Positions 39,137 through 47,318 of a DNA stretch of 64,000 bases are shown piece after piece. The stretch comes from Roseateles oligotrophus. GTDB lineage: Bacteria > Pseudomonadota > Gammaproteobacteria > Burkholderiales > Burkholderiaceae_C. The stretch lies in contig NZ_JAJIRN010000007.1 in the NCBI RefSeq assembly GCF_025717515.1, positions 186,001 through 250,000 of the forward strand. Direction: 5' to 3'. The notes under the pieces are model-generated. The model saw only the letters and a list, made by a program, of their open reading frames with translations. It was not told the DNA's origin and did no database searches. Position numbers and translations under genes: made by a program. Within the stretch, counting starts at the first letter, position 1, and each line of letters starts with the position of its first letter.

Positions 39137-40841
39137 GAGCGGCTCCGGCGCTGAACTCTTGCGGGAAATAGCGCATCGCGCAGCGCAATGGGTTGGGCGC
39201 GGCCTGACCGAGACCGCAGATCGACGCATCGGCCATCACCGCAGCCAGATCCTCCAGCAGTGCTTGATCCCAGACCGGCTGACGCATCAACTCGACGGCT
39301 CTTTGCGTGCCTTCACGGCAGGGCACGCATTGACCGCAGCTCTCATGCTCGAAGAACTCCATCGCATTGAGGGCCAAATCGCGGGCGCTGTCCTGGTCAG
39401 AGAAAACAATCACCGCGGCCGAGCCGATAAAGCAGTCATGGGCTTGCAAGGTGTCGAAGTCCAGCGGCACATTGGCAAGGCTGGCCGGCAGCATGCCGCC
39501 CGACGCGCCACCGGGGAAGTAACCATATAGCCGGTGACCCGCCAACATGCCGCCGCCGTACTCATCGACCAATTCCTGCGCGGTGATGCCAGCCGGCGCC
39601 AGGTAGACGCCGGGTTTGTTGACCCGACCCGAGAGCGAAAACGAGCGCAGGCCTTTGCGGCCGTGCCGCCCTTGGTTCGAGAACCAATCGGCACCGCGCT
39701 CCAGAATGGTCCGCACCCAATGCAGCGACTCGATATTGTGTTGCAAGGTCGGCCGGCCAAACAGGCCGCGCTCGGCCACATAAGGCGGGCGCTGGCGCGG
39801 CCAGCCGCGTTTGCCCTCGATCGATTCGATCATCGCCGACTCTTCGCCGCAGATATAGGCGCCGGCGCCGCGCCGCAGCTCGATCGTCGGCAGGCCGCTG
39901 CGCAAGGCTTGCAAGGCCGCAATCTCTTCGCTCAGCACTTGGCGCAGCGCGTGATATTCGTCGCGCAGATAGATGTAGATGGCCTCGGCGGCTACGCAAT
40001 GCGCGCCGATCAACATCCCCTCCAGAAATTGATGGGGTTCGCGCTCCATGTAGTAGCGGTCCTTGAAGGTGCCGGGTTCGCCCTCGTCAATATTGACGGC
40101 CATCAGCCGGGGCGCGGCTTGTGCGCGCACGATGGACCATTTGCGCCCGAGTGGAAAGCCGGCGCCGCCTAGGCCACGCAGGCCGGATTCGCTGAGCGTG
40201 TGAATCGTCGCGTCAATGCTGCGTGCGCCAATCAGTAACTCATCGAGCAAGCGGTAGCCGCCCAGGGCCAGATAGCCTGCAAGAGGCTGGTAGGCGGGGA
40301 GCGGGTCTTGGTGCTGGCCTTGTTGCAGCAGCTTGAGGGCTTCGGCCGCCGTCGCATGCCCGAGTGGCCGCTGACCGATGACGGCGACCGGCGCCTGTTC
40401 ACAGCGCCCGACGCAGGGCACCTCGATCACCCGCACGCCGCTTTGCTCGGCCAGCAAGGTACGCAGTTCGAGGCTCAAGCCGGCGCTGCCGGCGATCGAG
40501 CAGCCGAGTGAGGTGCAAACGCGCAAGCTCAGCGGGGCAGGGGCTTGCTCGCCCTCGTAGACGATGTCGAAATGGTGATAAAAACTCGCCACCTCATGAA
40601 CCTCGGCCTGCGAGAGCTTCATGGCCTCGGCCAGCGCCGCCAGCATGTCGACGCTCAGATGGCCTTGTGCATCTTGAATCCGGTGCAGATGTTCAACCAA
40701 GAGATCCCGTCGCCTGGGGGCATCGCCGAGCAGCGCCCGCATGGCTTCGATCGCGCTAGGGCTGGCTTGGCGGCCACGCAGGCCGCCACCTTTGGCGGGG
40801 CGGCGGCTGGTTTCGGTATGGATGGGGATGACGACGTTCAT
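39129..40841 (-). CDS. fdsB: NAD-dependent formate dehydrogenase, NuoE-NuoF fusion subunit
   Basis: 570 aa. Residues about 25-165 are NuoE/FdsG-like with the four cysteines of a 2Fe-2S cluster (CTSLGC..., PCVGRC). The rest is NuoF/FdsB-like: FMN loop GLRGLGGAGFPLGRKW, NADH region NIDEGEPGTFKDRYYMEREPH, GAGAYICGEESAMIESIEG, and the 4Fe-4S motif ESCGQCVPCREGT. In Cupriavidus-type enzymes these two parts are separate (FdsG, FdsB); here they are one chain. It passes formate electrons to NAD+. It overlaps fdsA by 8 bp. No fdsD or fdsC (fdhD) gene follows in the window. Confidence 0.93.
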   Translation of the reverse strand: MNVVIPIHTETSRRPAKGGGLRGRQASPSAIEAMRALLGDAPRRRDLLVEHLHRIQDAQGHLSVDMLAALAEAMKLSQAEVHEVASFYHHFDIVYEGEQAPAPLSLRVCTSLGCSIAGSAGLSLELRTLLAEQSGVRVIEVPCVGRCEQAPVAVIGQRPLGHATAAEALKLLQQGQHQDPLPAYQPLAGYLALGGYRLLDELLIGARSIDATIHTLSESGLRGLGGAGFPLGRKWSIVRAQAAPRLMAVNIDEGEPGTFKDRYYMEREPHQFLEGMLIGAHCVAAEAIYIYLRDEYHALRQVLSEEIAALQALRSGLPTIELRRGAGAYICGEESAMIESIEGKRGWPRQRPPYVAERGLFGRPTLQHNIESLHWVRTILERGADWFSNQGRHGRKGLRSFSLSGRVNKPGVYLAPAGITAQELVDEYGGGMLAGHRLYGYFPGGASGGMLPASLANVPLDFDTLQAHDCFIGSAAVIVFSDQDSARDLALNAMEFFEHESCGQCVPCREGTQRAVELMRQPVWDQALLEDLAAVMADASICGLGQAAPNPLRCAMRYFPQEFSAGAAHE

Positions 40842-40922
40842 GCCGGCATTGTGCCGCTTGAATCGGGCCCCGGAGCGGCGAGGCAGGCTGCGATACTGGG
40901 CGGATTACAAGGAGTTTCAGAC

Positions 40923-41705
40923 ATGGAGACATTGACGATTGCGGTCGACGCCCGCGGCGTGGCCCACATCACAATGACGCGGCCGGAGGTGTTCAATGCC
41001 TTCAACGAGGTGATGATTTCGGAGTTGACGCAGGCCGTTGGGCATTGCATCGCCGATCCCGGCGTGCGCGTGATCGTGCTGGCAGGTGCCGGCAAGGCCT
41101 TCAGCGCCGGCGCCGATATCGAATGGATGCGCCGTGCGGCGGCGTCCGAGCAGACCAATCTGGCCGATGCCCGGCGCTTCGCCGAGATGCTGCGGCAACT
41201 GGCCGAATGCCCGAAGCCGACCCTGGCCCGTATCCAGGGCCTGGCCTTGGGCGGCGGCGTGGGCCTGGCCTGCGCCTGCGATATCGCCATCGCGACCGTC
41301 GACGCAAAGTTCGCCGTCAGCGAGGCGCGCTTTGGTATCTTGCCCGCGGTCATCGGCCCCTATGTGCTCAATGCGGTCGGTCCGCGCCAGGCGCGCCGAC
41401 TCGCACTCACGGCGAGCCGGGTCGGTGCGGCCGAGGCCTTGCACATGGGCTTGCTACATGAGGTGGTGGAGCCCGGTGATCTGGATGCCGCGATGGAGCG
41501 TTGGGTGAGCGACTTGCTGGCCAGTGGGCCGCAGGCGCAGGCCGAGATCAAGGCCTTGTTTGCGCAAATGGAAGTGGGTCCCGTGACGGCCGAGGTGCGT
41601 GAGTTGACGGCGCAGACGATTGCGCGTGTGCGTACCGGCGACGAGGCGCGCGAGGGTTTTTCCGCCTTTTTGGCCAAGCGGCCGGCGGCCTGGATTGGCA
41701 AGTAA
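40923..41705 (+). CDS. Enoyl-CoA hydratase/isomerase family (methylglutaconyl-CoA hydratase-like)
   Basis: 260 aa from the ATG at 40923, with AAGGAG 8 nt upstream. Crotonase fold: oxyanion text FSAGADIEWMRR and LALGGGVGLACACDIAIA, then SEARFGILPAVIGPYV. The first catalytic Glu of classical crotonase (GGGcELA) is replaced by Gly, as in LiuC-like hydratases, while the second (SEARFG) is kept. It is followed after 20 bp by a PaaH-type dehydrogenase, so a hydratase for dehydroadipyl-CoA or another beta-oxidation intermediate is likely. The exact substrate is open. Confidence 0.82.
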   Translation: METLTIAVDARGVAHITMTRPEVFNAFNEVMISELTQAVGHCIADPGVRVIVLAGAGKAFSAGADIEWMRRAAASEQTNLADARRFAEMLRQLAECPKPTLARIQGLALGGGVGLACACDIAIATVDAKFAVSEARFGILPAVIGPYVLNAVGPRQARRLALTASRVGAAEALHMGLLHEVVEPGDLDAAMERWVSDLLASGPQAQAEIKALFAQMEVGPVTAEVRELTAQTIARVRTGDEAREGFSAFLAKRPAAWIGK

Positions 41706-41725
41706 ATACTGCGTTAGGGTTTGAA

Positions 41726-43249
41726 ATGAGTGAAGCAAAACAATGGGCGGTGGCGTCCGCATCGCCGGCATTGATTGGCGTGGTCGGCGCCGGCATCATG
41801 GGCGCGGGGATTGCCCAGGTCGCAGCGCAGGCCGGGCATGCGGTGCTGCTTTTGGATTTGCGCGAAGGTGCGGCGGCGGCCGCGATCGCGCAGACGGCCA
41901 AGGCGCTGGAGGCTTTGGTGGCCAAGGGCCGCATGGAGGCGGACGAATGCGCGGCGGTGCTGGCGCGGATTCAGCCGGCCCTGAGCTTGGCCGAATTGAA
42001 AGATGCGGCCCTGGTGATCGAGGTCATCGTCGAAAAGCTGGAGCCCAAGCAGGCGCTGTTGCGCGAGTTGGATGCCTTGTTGGGCGAGGCCGCCATCATC
42101 GCGACCAACACCTCATCGATCAGCGTAACGGCCTTGGCCAACGGCATGAGCCATCCGAGCCGACTGGTCGGCATGCATTTCTTCAATCCGGTGCCGCTGA
42201 TGAAGTTGGTCGAGGTGGTCTGGGGCGCCGAGACCGACGCCGGCGTGGCCCAGACCATCGAGTCGCTGGCGCGGCGCTGGGGCAAGACACCGGTGCATGC
42301 CAAGTCGACGCCGGGCTTTATCGTCAACCGCATTGCCCGGCCTTTTTATGCCGAGGCGCTGGCCTTGCTGCAAGAGCAGGCGGGCACGCCGGCGCAGATT
42401 GACCGCGCCTTGCGCAGCGCGGGCTTTCGCATGGGGCCTTGCGAATTGATGGATCTGATCGGCCACGACACCAACTTCTTGGTCACGCAGTCGGTCTTCG
42501 AGGCCAACTTTGGCGACAAACGCTATATGCCGTCGCTGGTGCAAAAGGCCTTGGTTGATGGCGGGCGTTTGGGTCGCAAAGCGGGCAAGGGTTTTTATGT
42601 GGGCCTGCCCGAGGCTGCGGCCAAGGTCGCGGCGCCGCAGCAGGGCTTGGCCGCTATCGGTGTGGTCGGGCGGGGCGCTTTGGCCGACCGGCTGGCCGCT
42701 TGCCTGGATTTAAAGGGCTTGAGCTACACGCGCGGTGAGTCGGCCGATTGGAATGGGCTGGTGATCGGCGACGTGCATGTGCACCTGAGCAGTGGCGTCA
42801 GCGCGGCGCAGCTGGCGGTCGAATGGCACCACCCGGAATTGGCCGTGATGGACTGGCCCTTGGCGCCCGACCGGATCGACGGCCTGGCCCTGGCCTTTGC
42901 GCCGCGTGTCAGCCCGGCGGGCGTGGCGGCGGTCGAAGATGTCTGGCGCACTTTGGGCTGGGAGCCCTTGCAGCTGCGCGATGTGCCCGGACTCGCGGTG
43001 GCGCGTACGGTGGCGATGCTGGTCAACGAAGGGGCAGACGCGGTCTGGCAGGGCGTTTGCGACGAGCCCTCGGCCGACCTCGCTTGCAAGCTCGGCGTCA
43101 ACTATCCGGCCGGGCCGTTTGAGTGGCTGAGTTCGGTCGGTGCGGAGGCGGTGGTGGCTTTGCTGGACGGGCTGTTTGCCGGTTACCGCAGCGAGCGCTA
43201 CCGGGTCAGCCCCTTGCTGCAGCAGCGACGTTGGAGCGCTGCACGCTAA
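41726..43249 (+). CDS. paaH: 3-hydroxyacyl-CoA dehydrogenase, PaaH type
   Basis: 507 aa, the length of PaaH/PaaC (two C-terminal 3HCDH domains). NAD-binding GVVGAGIMGAGIAQVAAQAG is at residues 13-32, then NTSSISVTALA, MHFFNPVPLMKLVEVV, GKTPVHAKSTPGFIVNR and GPCELMDLIGHDTNFLV; the second C-terminal repeat ends VNYPAGPFEWL. It oxidises 3-hydroxyadipyl-CoA (phenylacetate pathway) or similar acyl-CoAs. The thiolase at 44521 would take the next step. Confidence 0.87.
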   Translation: MSEAKQWAVASASPALIGVVGAGIMGAGIAQVAAQAGHAVLLLDLREGAAAAAIAQTAKALEALVAKGRMEADECAAVLARIQPALSLAELKDAALVIEVIVEKLEPKQALLRELDALLGEAAIIATNTSSISVTALANGMSHPSRLVGMHFFNPVPLMKLVEVVWGAETDAGVAQTIESLARRWGKTPVHAKSTPGFIVNRIARPFYAEALALLQEQAGTPAQIDRALRSAGFRMGPCELMDLIGHDTNFLVTQSVFEANFGDKRYMPSLVQKALVDGGRLGRKAGKGFYVGLPEAAAKVAAPQQGLAAIGVVGRGALADRLAACLDLKGLSYTRGESADWNGLVIGDVHVHLSSGVSAAQLAVEWHHPELAVMDWPLAPDRIDGLALAFAPRVSPAGVAAVEDVWRTLGWEPLQLRDVPGLAVARTVAMLVNEGADAVWQGVCDEPSADLACKLGVNYPAGPFEWLSSVGAEAVVALLDGLFAGYRSERYRVSPLLQQRRWSAAR

Positions 43250-44116
43250 CTACAACAACATGCGCAGATGTGCTTGCGTTTGCAGCAAGGGTGGCAGGCA
43301 TTGCTCGACCAGTTGATCCATGCTCATGCGCGAGGCGTGGGCGCTGATGTTCATTGCTGCCACCACTTCGCCGCGGTAGTTTCTCAGCGGCACGGCGACC
43401 GTGCGCAGGCCCAACTCCAGCTCTTGATCGATACAGGCATAGCCCAGTGAGCGGATCCGGGCGATCTCGATGCTCAGCCTCTCCGGGTGGGTGATGGTGT
43501 GCGTCGTCAGTGCGCTGAGCTGCTGGCGGGCGAGCCAGGCATCGAACTCATTGGGAGGCAAGGCGGCCAACATGATGCGGCCATTGCCGGAGCAGTTGGC
43601 CGGGACGCGGGTGCCGGTTTGCAGCTTGGGCGAAACGAGGCGCCCGGAGCCGGTGGCAGCAATGCAAATCACGTCATTTCCGTCCAGTACGCCGGCCGAA
43701 CTGGCTTCCTTCAACGCATAGGCCAATTTGTGCAATTCGGGCTCAATGATTCGCGGCAAGCGGGCCGAATGCATATAGCTTTGGCCCAGACGCAAGACCC
43801 GCGGGGTCAGCGCAAACATCTTGCGGTCTTGAGACACAAAGCCAAGATGGGTCAAGGTTAGCAGGTAGCGCCTGGCAGCGGCACGGGTCAGCCCGGTGCG
43901 GATAGCCACCTCGCTGATGGTCAGGCGCGGGCGCTCTTGGTCAAAGGCTTCAATGACGGCCAAGCCCTTTTCCAGGCCCGCGACCAAGTCACGTTTGAGT
44001 GGCCCGGTGGCCGGGCCTTCTGGCTCGGCGGGGGCAATTGAATAGTAAGAATCGGTGCCTGCATTGGCTTGACTGTGCAGGTGGACATGATCTTCAAAAA
44101 CGCGGGCAGCTGACAT
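43250..44116 (-). CDS. IclR-family regulator, PcaR/PobR type
   Basis: 288 aa from the ATG at 44116. IclR winged helix: LEKGLAVIEAFDQERPRLTISEVAIRTGLTRAAARRYLLTLTHLGFV, with the beta wing FALTPRVLRLGQSYM. The C-terminal effector domain has VPANCSGNGRIMLAAL, YACIDQELELGLRTVAVPL and VVAAMNISAHASRM. This is the PcaR/PcaU/PobR subgroup, which senses beta-ketoadipate or protocatechuate-type acids. It lies between paaH and the thiolase gene, its likely target. Confidence 0.9.
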   Translation of the reverse strand: MSAARVFEDHVHLHSQANAGTDSYYSIAPAEPEGPATGPLKRDLVAGLEKGLAVIEAFDQERPRLTISEVAIRTGLTRAAARRYLLTLTHLGFVSQDRKMFALTPRVLRLGQSYMHSARLPRIIEPELHKLAYALKEASSAGVLDGNDVICIAATGSGRLVSPKLQTGTRVPANCSGNGRIMLAALPPNEFDAWLARQQLSALTTHTITHPERLSIEIARIRSLGYACIDQELELGLRTVAVPLRNYRGEVVAAMNISAHASRMSMDQLVEQCLPPLLQTQAHLRMLL

Positions 44117-44520
44117 ATTTGGACTAGCGATTGGCTTCTTACCCCAAATAGCAAGTCGAAAACCGCAAGCCCGGATCGCAGGCCAGCAAGGCCAAGCTTT
44201 GTCGAAGCTGTACCAACCGGCGGTGCAGCTTGAAGGAGTTGCCAAGTTTCGAGGCCACGAGTCGGGCGGGGAAGCTTGAATTTCTGAAAGACAGCACCGT
44301 CCGAATAGAAGGGACTGGTGCTGCTGAATCGCAAATAGAACCGTTGGATCGGCAACTTTTCTAGCGAAATTCGCGTTGATATATGTGCGCTGTACGCCAA
44401 GACATCGAATTTAGTATGCCATGTAAACTTTTGTTTCTGGGTACTATTACCTAGGGCATTGCAGACTAAAACTCATTTAGCCATGAGTTTTAGTCATGAC
44501 TTGGGCCTCGCGATAGTGAT
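44117..44520 (-). promoter_or_regulatory. 404-bp gap between thiolase and IclR genes, holds IclR promoter
   Basis: No gene seen. The half nearer the thiolase (44340-44500) is strongly AT-rich against the surrounding GC-rich DNA and contains the 13-bp perfect hairpin listed separately. The rest shows nothing I can name. Confidence 0.5.
44464..44495. terminator. 13-bp perfect inverted repeat downstream of the thiolase gene
   Basis: gactaaaactcat-ttagcc-atgagttttagtc: two 13-nt arms, no mismatch, 6-nt loop, 25 bp beyond the thiolase stop. Placement suggests a transcript-end hairpin. The stem is AT-rich and lacks a clear T-run, so an operator for the IclR regulator is an equal possibility. Confidence 0.5.
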
Positions 44521-45726
44521 TCAGACCCGCTCGACGATCAGCGCAATGCCTTGACCGACGCCGATGCACATGGTGCACAGCGCATAGCGCCCACCACTGC
44601 GATGCAATTGGTTGATGGCGGTCGTGACCAAGCGTGCGCCGCTGGCGCCAAGCGGATGCCCCAAAGCGATGGCGCCGCCATTCGGGTTGACGCGCACATC
44701 ATCGTCGGCAAGCCCAAGTTGGCGCAGCACGGCCAAGCCTTGGGCGGCAAACGCCTCGTTGAGTTCGATCACATCCATTTGCGCCAGACTCAGCCCGGTC
44801 AGCGCCAGCACGCGCTGGCTGGCCGGCGCCGGGCCTATGCCCATGATGCGCGGGGTGACGCCAGCGCTGGCCATGCCGACCACTCTTGCACGTGGCGTCA
44901 AACCGTTTTTTGAAGCAGCCGACTCGCTCGCCAGCAGCAGGGCGCATGCGCCGTCGTTGACGCCGGAGGCATTGCCCGCGGTCACACTGCCGTCCGGGCG
45001 CACGATCGGTTTGAGCTTGGCCAGCACCTCGAGGCTGGTCTCTCGCGGGTGCTCGTCGCGGCTGACGCTGATCGCTTCGCCCTTCTTTTGGGCGATCAAG
45101 ACCGGGGTGATCTCTGCTTCGAAGTAACCTGACTGCTGGGCCGCTACCGCCTTCATCTGACTGCGCAAGGCCATCAGATCCTGGTCGGCGCGGCTGATGC
45201 CAAAGTCGCTGGCTACGTTTTCGGCCGTTTCCGGCATCGAATCGACGCCGTACTGCTCCTTCATCAGTTTATTGACGAAACGCCACCCGATGGTGGTGTC
45301 GTAGACCGTATTGCTGCGAGAGAACGCTGTTTCGGCCTTGGGCATGACGAAGGGTGCGCGACTCATGCTTTCGACGCCGCCGGCCAACATCAGGCCGGCT
45401 TCTCCGGCCCGAATCGCGCGTGCGGCTGAACCGATCGCATCCATGCCCGAGCCGCATAGACGATTGATGGTCGCCCCCGGTACTGCCAGCGGCAGGCCGG
45501 CCAATAAGGCCGACATGCGAGCGACGTTGCGGTTGTCCTCGCCCGCCTGATTGGCACATCCGTACAGCAGGTCGCTGACGGACTCCCAGTCTACGCCTGG
45601 GTTGCGGCTCATCAAGGCACGCAAGGGTATTGCTCCCAAGTCATCGGCCCTGACGCTGGATAAGGCGCCACCATAGCGTCCGAATGGTGTGCGAATGGCA
45701 TCACAGATATAGGCCTGATTGTTCAT
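44521..45726 (-). CDS. pcaF: 3-oxoadipyl-CoA thiolase
   Basis: 401 aa from the ATG at 45726 (the open frame extends upstream without thiolase character). PcaF/PaaJ text AYICDAIRTPFGRYGGALSSVRADDLGAIPL opens the protein. Active-site Cys in NRLCGSGMDAI (about C91), then NEAFAAQGL, GGAIALGHPLGASGARL (His) and ALCTMCIGVGQG (second Cys). It splits beta-ketoadipyl-CoA into succinyl-CoA and acetyl-CoA, the last step of protocatechuate/phenylacetate degradation. The other pca or paa genes are not in the window. Confidence 0.94.
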   Translation of the reverse strand: MNNQAYICDAIRTPFGRYGGALSSVRADDLGAIPLRALMSRNPGVDWESVSDLLYGCANQAGEDNRNVARMSALLAGLPLAVPGATINRLCGSGMDAIGSAARAIRAGEAGLMLAGGVESMSRAPFVMPKAETAFSRSNTVYDTTIGWRFVNKLMKEQYGVDSMPETAENVASDFGISRADQDLMALRSQMKAVAAQQSGYFEAEITPVLIAQKKGEAISVSRDEHPRETSLEVLAKLKPIVRPDGSVTAGNASGVNDGACALLLASESAASKNGLTPRARVVGMASAGVTPRIMGIGPAPASQRVLALTGLSLAQMDVIELNEAFAAQGLAVLRQLGLADDDVRVNPNGGAIALGHPLGASGARLVTTAINQLHRSGGRYALCTMCIGVGQGIALIVERV

Positions 45727-45813
45727 GGACGTCCTGAATTTTCGAATATGGCTTGGCGTTCTGCTGGATTTATGCACGCTTCCGGTCAGTAGCGCCAGGG
45801 TTCTGAGGTCGTG

Positions 45814-45825
45814 ACTATATATAGT
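45814..45825 (-). promoter_or_regulatory. Possible -10 region of the thiolase promoter (palindrome)
   Basis: actatatatagt is a perfect 12-bp palindrome, 88 bp upstream of the thiolase start, in otherwise GC-rich DNA. TATAGT on the minus strand could be a -10 box; a -35 is only weakly suggested (ttcaac, 16 bp spacing). Confidence 0.35.
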
Positions 45826-45904
45826 GGCCACAGGAGTTGAATTTGGGGGCGGAGCTAGAACGGACCGTTTGCTTGCGCACTTGGCCCAAAGTAGGCGGCC
45901 CCGG

Positions 45905-45920
45905 GTGTGACAAATCACAC
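45905..45920. promoter_or_regulatory. Palindromic regulator site between thiolase and HD-GYP genes
   Basis: gtgtga-caaa-tcacac: 6-bp arms, 4-bp spacer. It looks like a CRP-type half-site pair (TGTGA..TCACA) but with spacing 4 instead of 6, so a different dimeric regulator, for example the IclR protein, may bind it. Confidence 0.4.
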
Positions 45921-46037
45921 GGGATTTTCTGCTGGTGAGCCCTGAGCCGCTGATTGGCGGCCGATGTGCTTAAGTTTTATCTTGTGTTTGCCGAAGCTTG
46001 ACCGGAGGGCGCCTCAACGAATAGGCGTAGGAATCAT

Positions 46038-47318
46038 ATGAAGGACAGTAGCGCAGATCCATTGATCGATGTAAGTCAGTTGAAGGTGGGGATGTTTATC
46101 CACCTGGATCTTGGCTGGATGGCTCACCCGTTTCCGCTCAGCAGCTTCAAACTCAATAGTGAGGAGCAGCTTTTGATCTTGCGCCGCTTGGGCCTGAGTC
46201 AAGTGCGCTGGAGTCCGGGCAAGAGTGAGCTCCAAATGGATGCAACGCCCTTGCCGGTTGCGGCGCCTGCCGTTACCGATTTGTCCTCGGTCTCGAGTGA
46301 TGATCTGGCGCGTGAGGCGCATCGGCGTGCGCTGGCTGCTCAGCGGGCCGCTTTGCAGCTGTGTGAGCGGCAGTACAACGAGGCGGCCGGGGCGTTTCGG
46401 GAGGTGATGGAGCTGGTCCCCAAGGACGCACGCAACAGCCGCGAGCAAACCACCGCATTGGCTGCGGCCTTGCTGGACAAGATGTTGATCGAGGGCGACC
46501 TGAACATCCGCCTGCTCAACGAAGGCGCCGGTGACCGCAGCACGGCCCATGCTTTGAATGTTTCCATCATTTCTTTGCTGCTGGGCCGGGCCTTCGGCCT
46601 GAACCGCGACGAAATGCTCGACCTCGGAGTCGGGGCGCTCTTGCATGATGTGGGCAAGCTTGAGGTCTTGGCTCGCTTGCGGCACCGCGAAGACAGCTTT
46701 ACCGGACCTGAACTGCAGATGTATCAGCAGCATGTCGCCAAGGGTGTGGCGATTGCACAAGGCATGGGTCTGTCGCCCGGGCCTTTGTTGATCATTGCCC
46801 AGCACCATGAAAATGCCGATGGCAGCGGATTCCCGCAGCGCATCAATATGGACAAGATGAGCGCCGGTGCCCGTATCGTGGCTTTGGTGAATCGTTTTGA
46901 CGGCCTGTGCAATCCACTGTTGGCTTCCAAGGCAATGACGCCGCATGAAGCGCTGTCTCTGATGTTTGCCCAAGGGCGCAACCGCTTCGACGCAACGATG
47001 CTGAATGCCTTCATTCGCATGATGGGTGTCTACCCGCCGGGTTCGGCGGTGCAGCTGACCGATGACCGATATGCCTTGGTCGTGGCCGTCAATTCCTCTC
47101 GGCCGCTGAAGCCTCGCGTGATGGTGCATGACCCGAAGGTGCCGCGAGAAGAAGCCTTGGTGCTTAATCTTGAGGATCAGCCTGATCTGGGCATACGCCG
47201 CAGCATCAAGGCGCAGCAATTGCCGCGCGCTTCGATGGACTATCTGAGCCCGCGCACGCGCATTGCCTATTTCTTTGAGCCGGTGGGTGCGGGCTTGGCA
47301 TCGGAGCTGGCGGCGTGA
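46038..47318 (+). CDS. HD-GYP domain phosphodiesterase (cyclic-di-GMP)
   Basis: 426 aa. N-terminal DUF3391-like domain (residues 8-80: VSQLKVGMFIHLDLGW..HPFP), then HD-GYP: LLHDVGK, ..HVAKGVAIAQGM, IIAQHHENADGSGFP. The signature reads GFP in place of GYP; HD and HHE..DG are intact, so activity is plausible. Such enzymes hydrolyse cyclic-di-GMP. Its stop overlaps the start of the GGDEF-EAL gene by 4 bp (coupled translation). Confidence 0.9.
   Translation: MKDSSADPLIDVSQLKVGMFIHLDLGWMAHPFPLSSFKLNSEEQLLILRRLGLSQVRWSPGKSELQMDATPLPVAAPAVTDLSSVSSDDLAREAHRRALAAQRAALQLCERQYNEAAGAFREVMELVPKDARNSREQTTALAAALLDKMLIEGDLNIRLLNEGAGDRSTAHALNVSIISLLLGRAFGLNRDEMLDLGVGALLHDVGKLEVLARLRHREDSFTGPELQMYQQHVAKGVAIAQGMGLSPGPLLIIAQHHENADGSGFPQRINMDKMSAGARIVALVNRFDGLCNPLLASKAMTPHEALSLMFAQGRNRFDATMLNAFIRMMGVYPPGSAVQLTDDRYALVVAVNSSRPLKPRVMVHDPKVPREEALVLNLEDQPDLGIRRSIKAQQLPRASMDYLSPRTRIAYFFEPVGAGLASELAA

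Noticed and set aside
41713-41719. GTTAGGG before paaH, same heptamer as the cassette cores
   Set aside because: No left arm, normal core-genome context and spacing; chance occurrence.
45905-45920. CRP (cAMP receptor) site reading of gtgtga-caaa-tcacac
   Set aside because: CRP needs six bases between TGTGA and TCACA; here there are four. Kept only as an unassigned palindrome.
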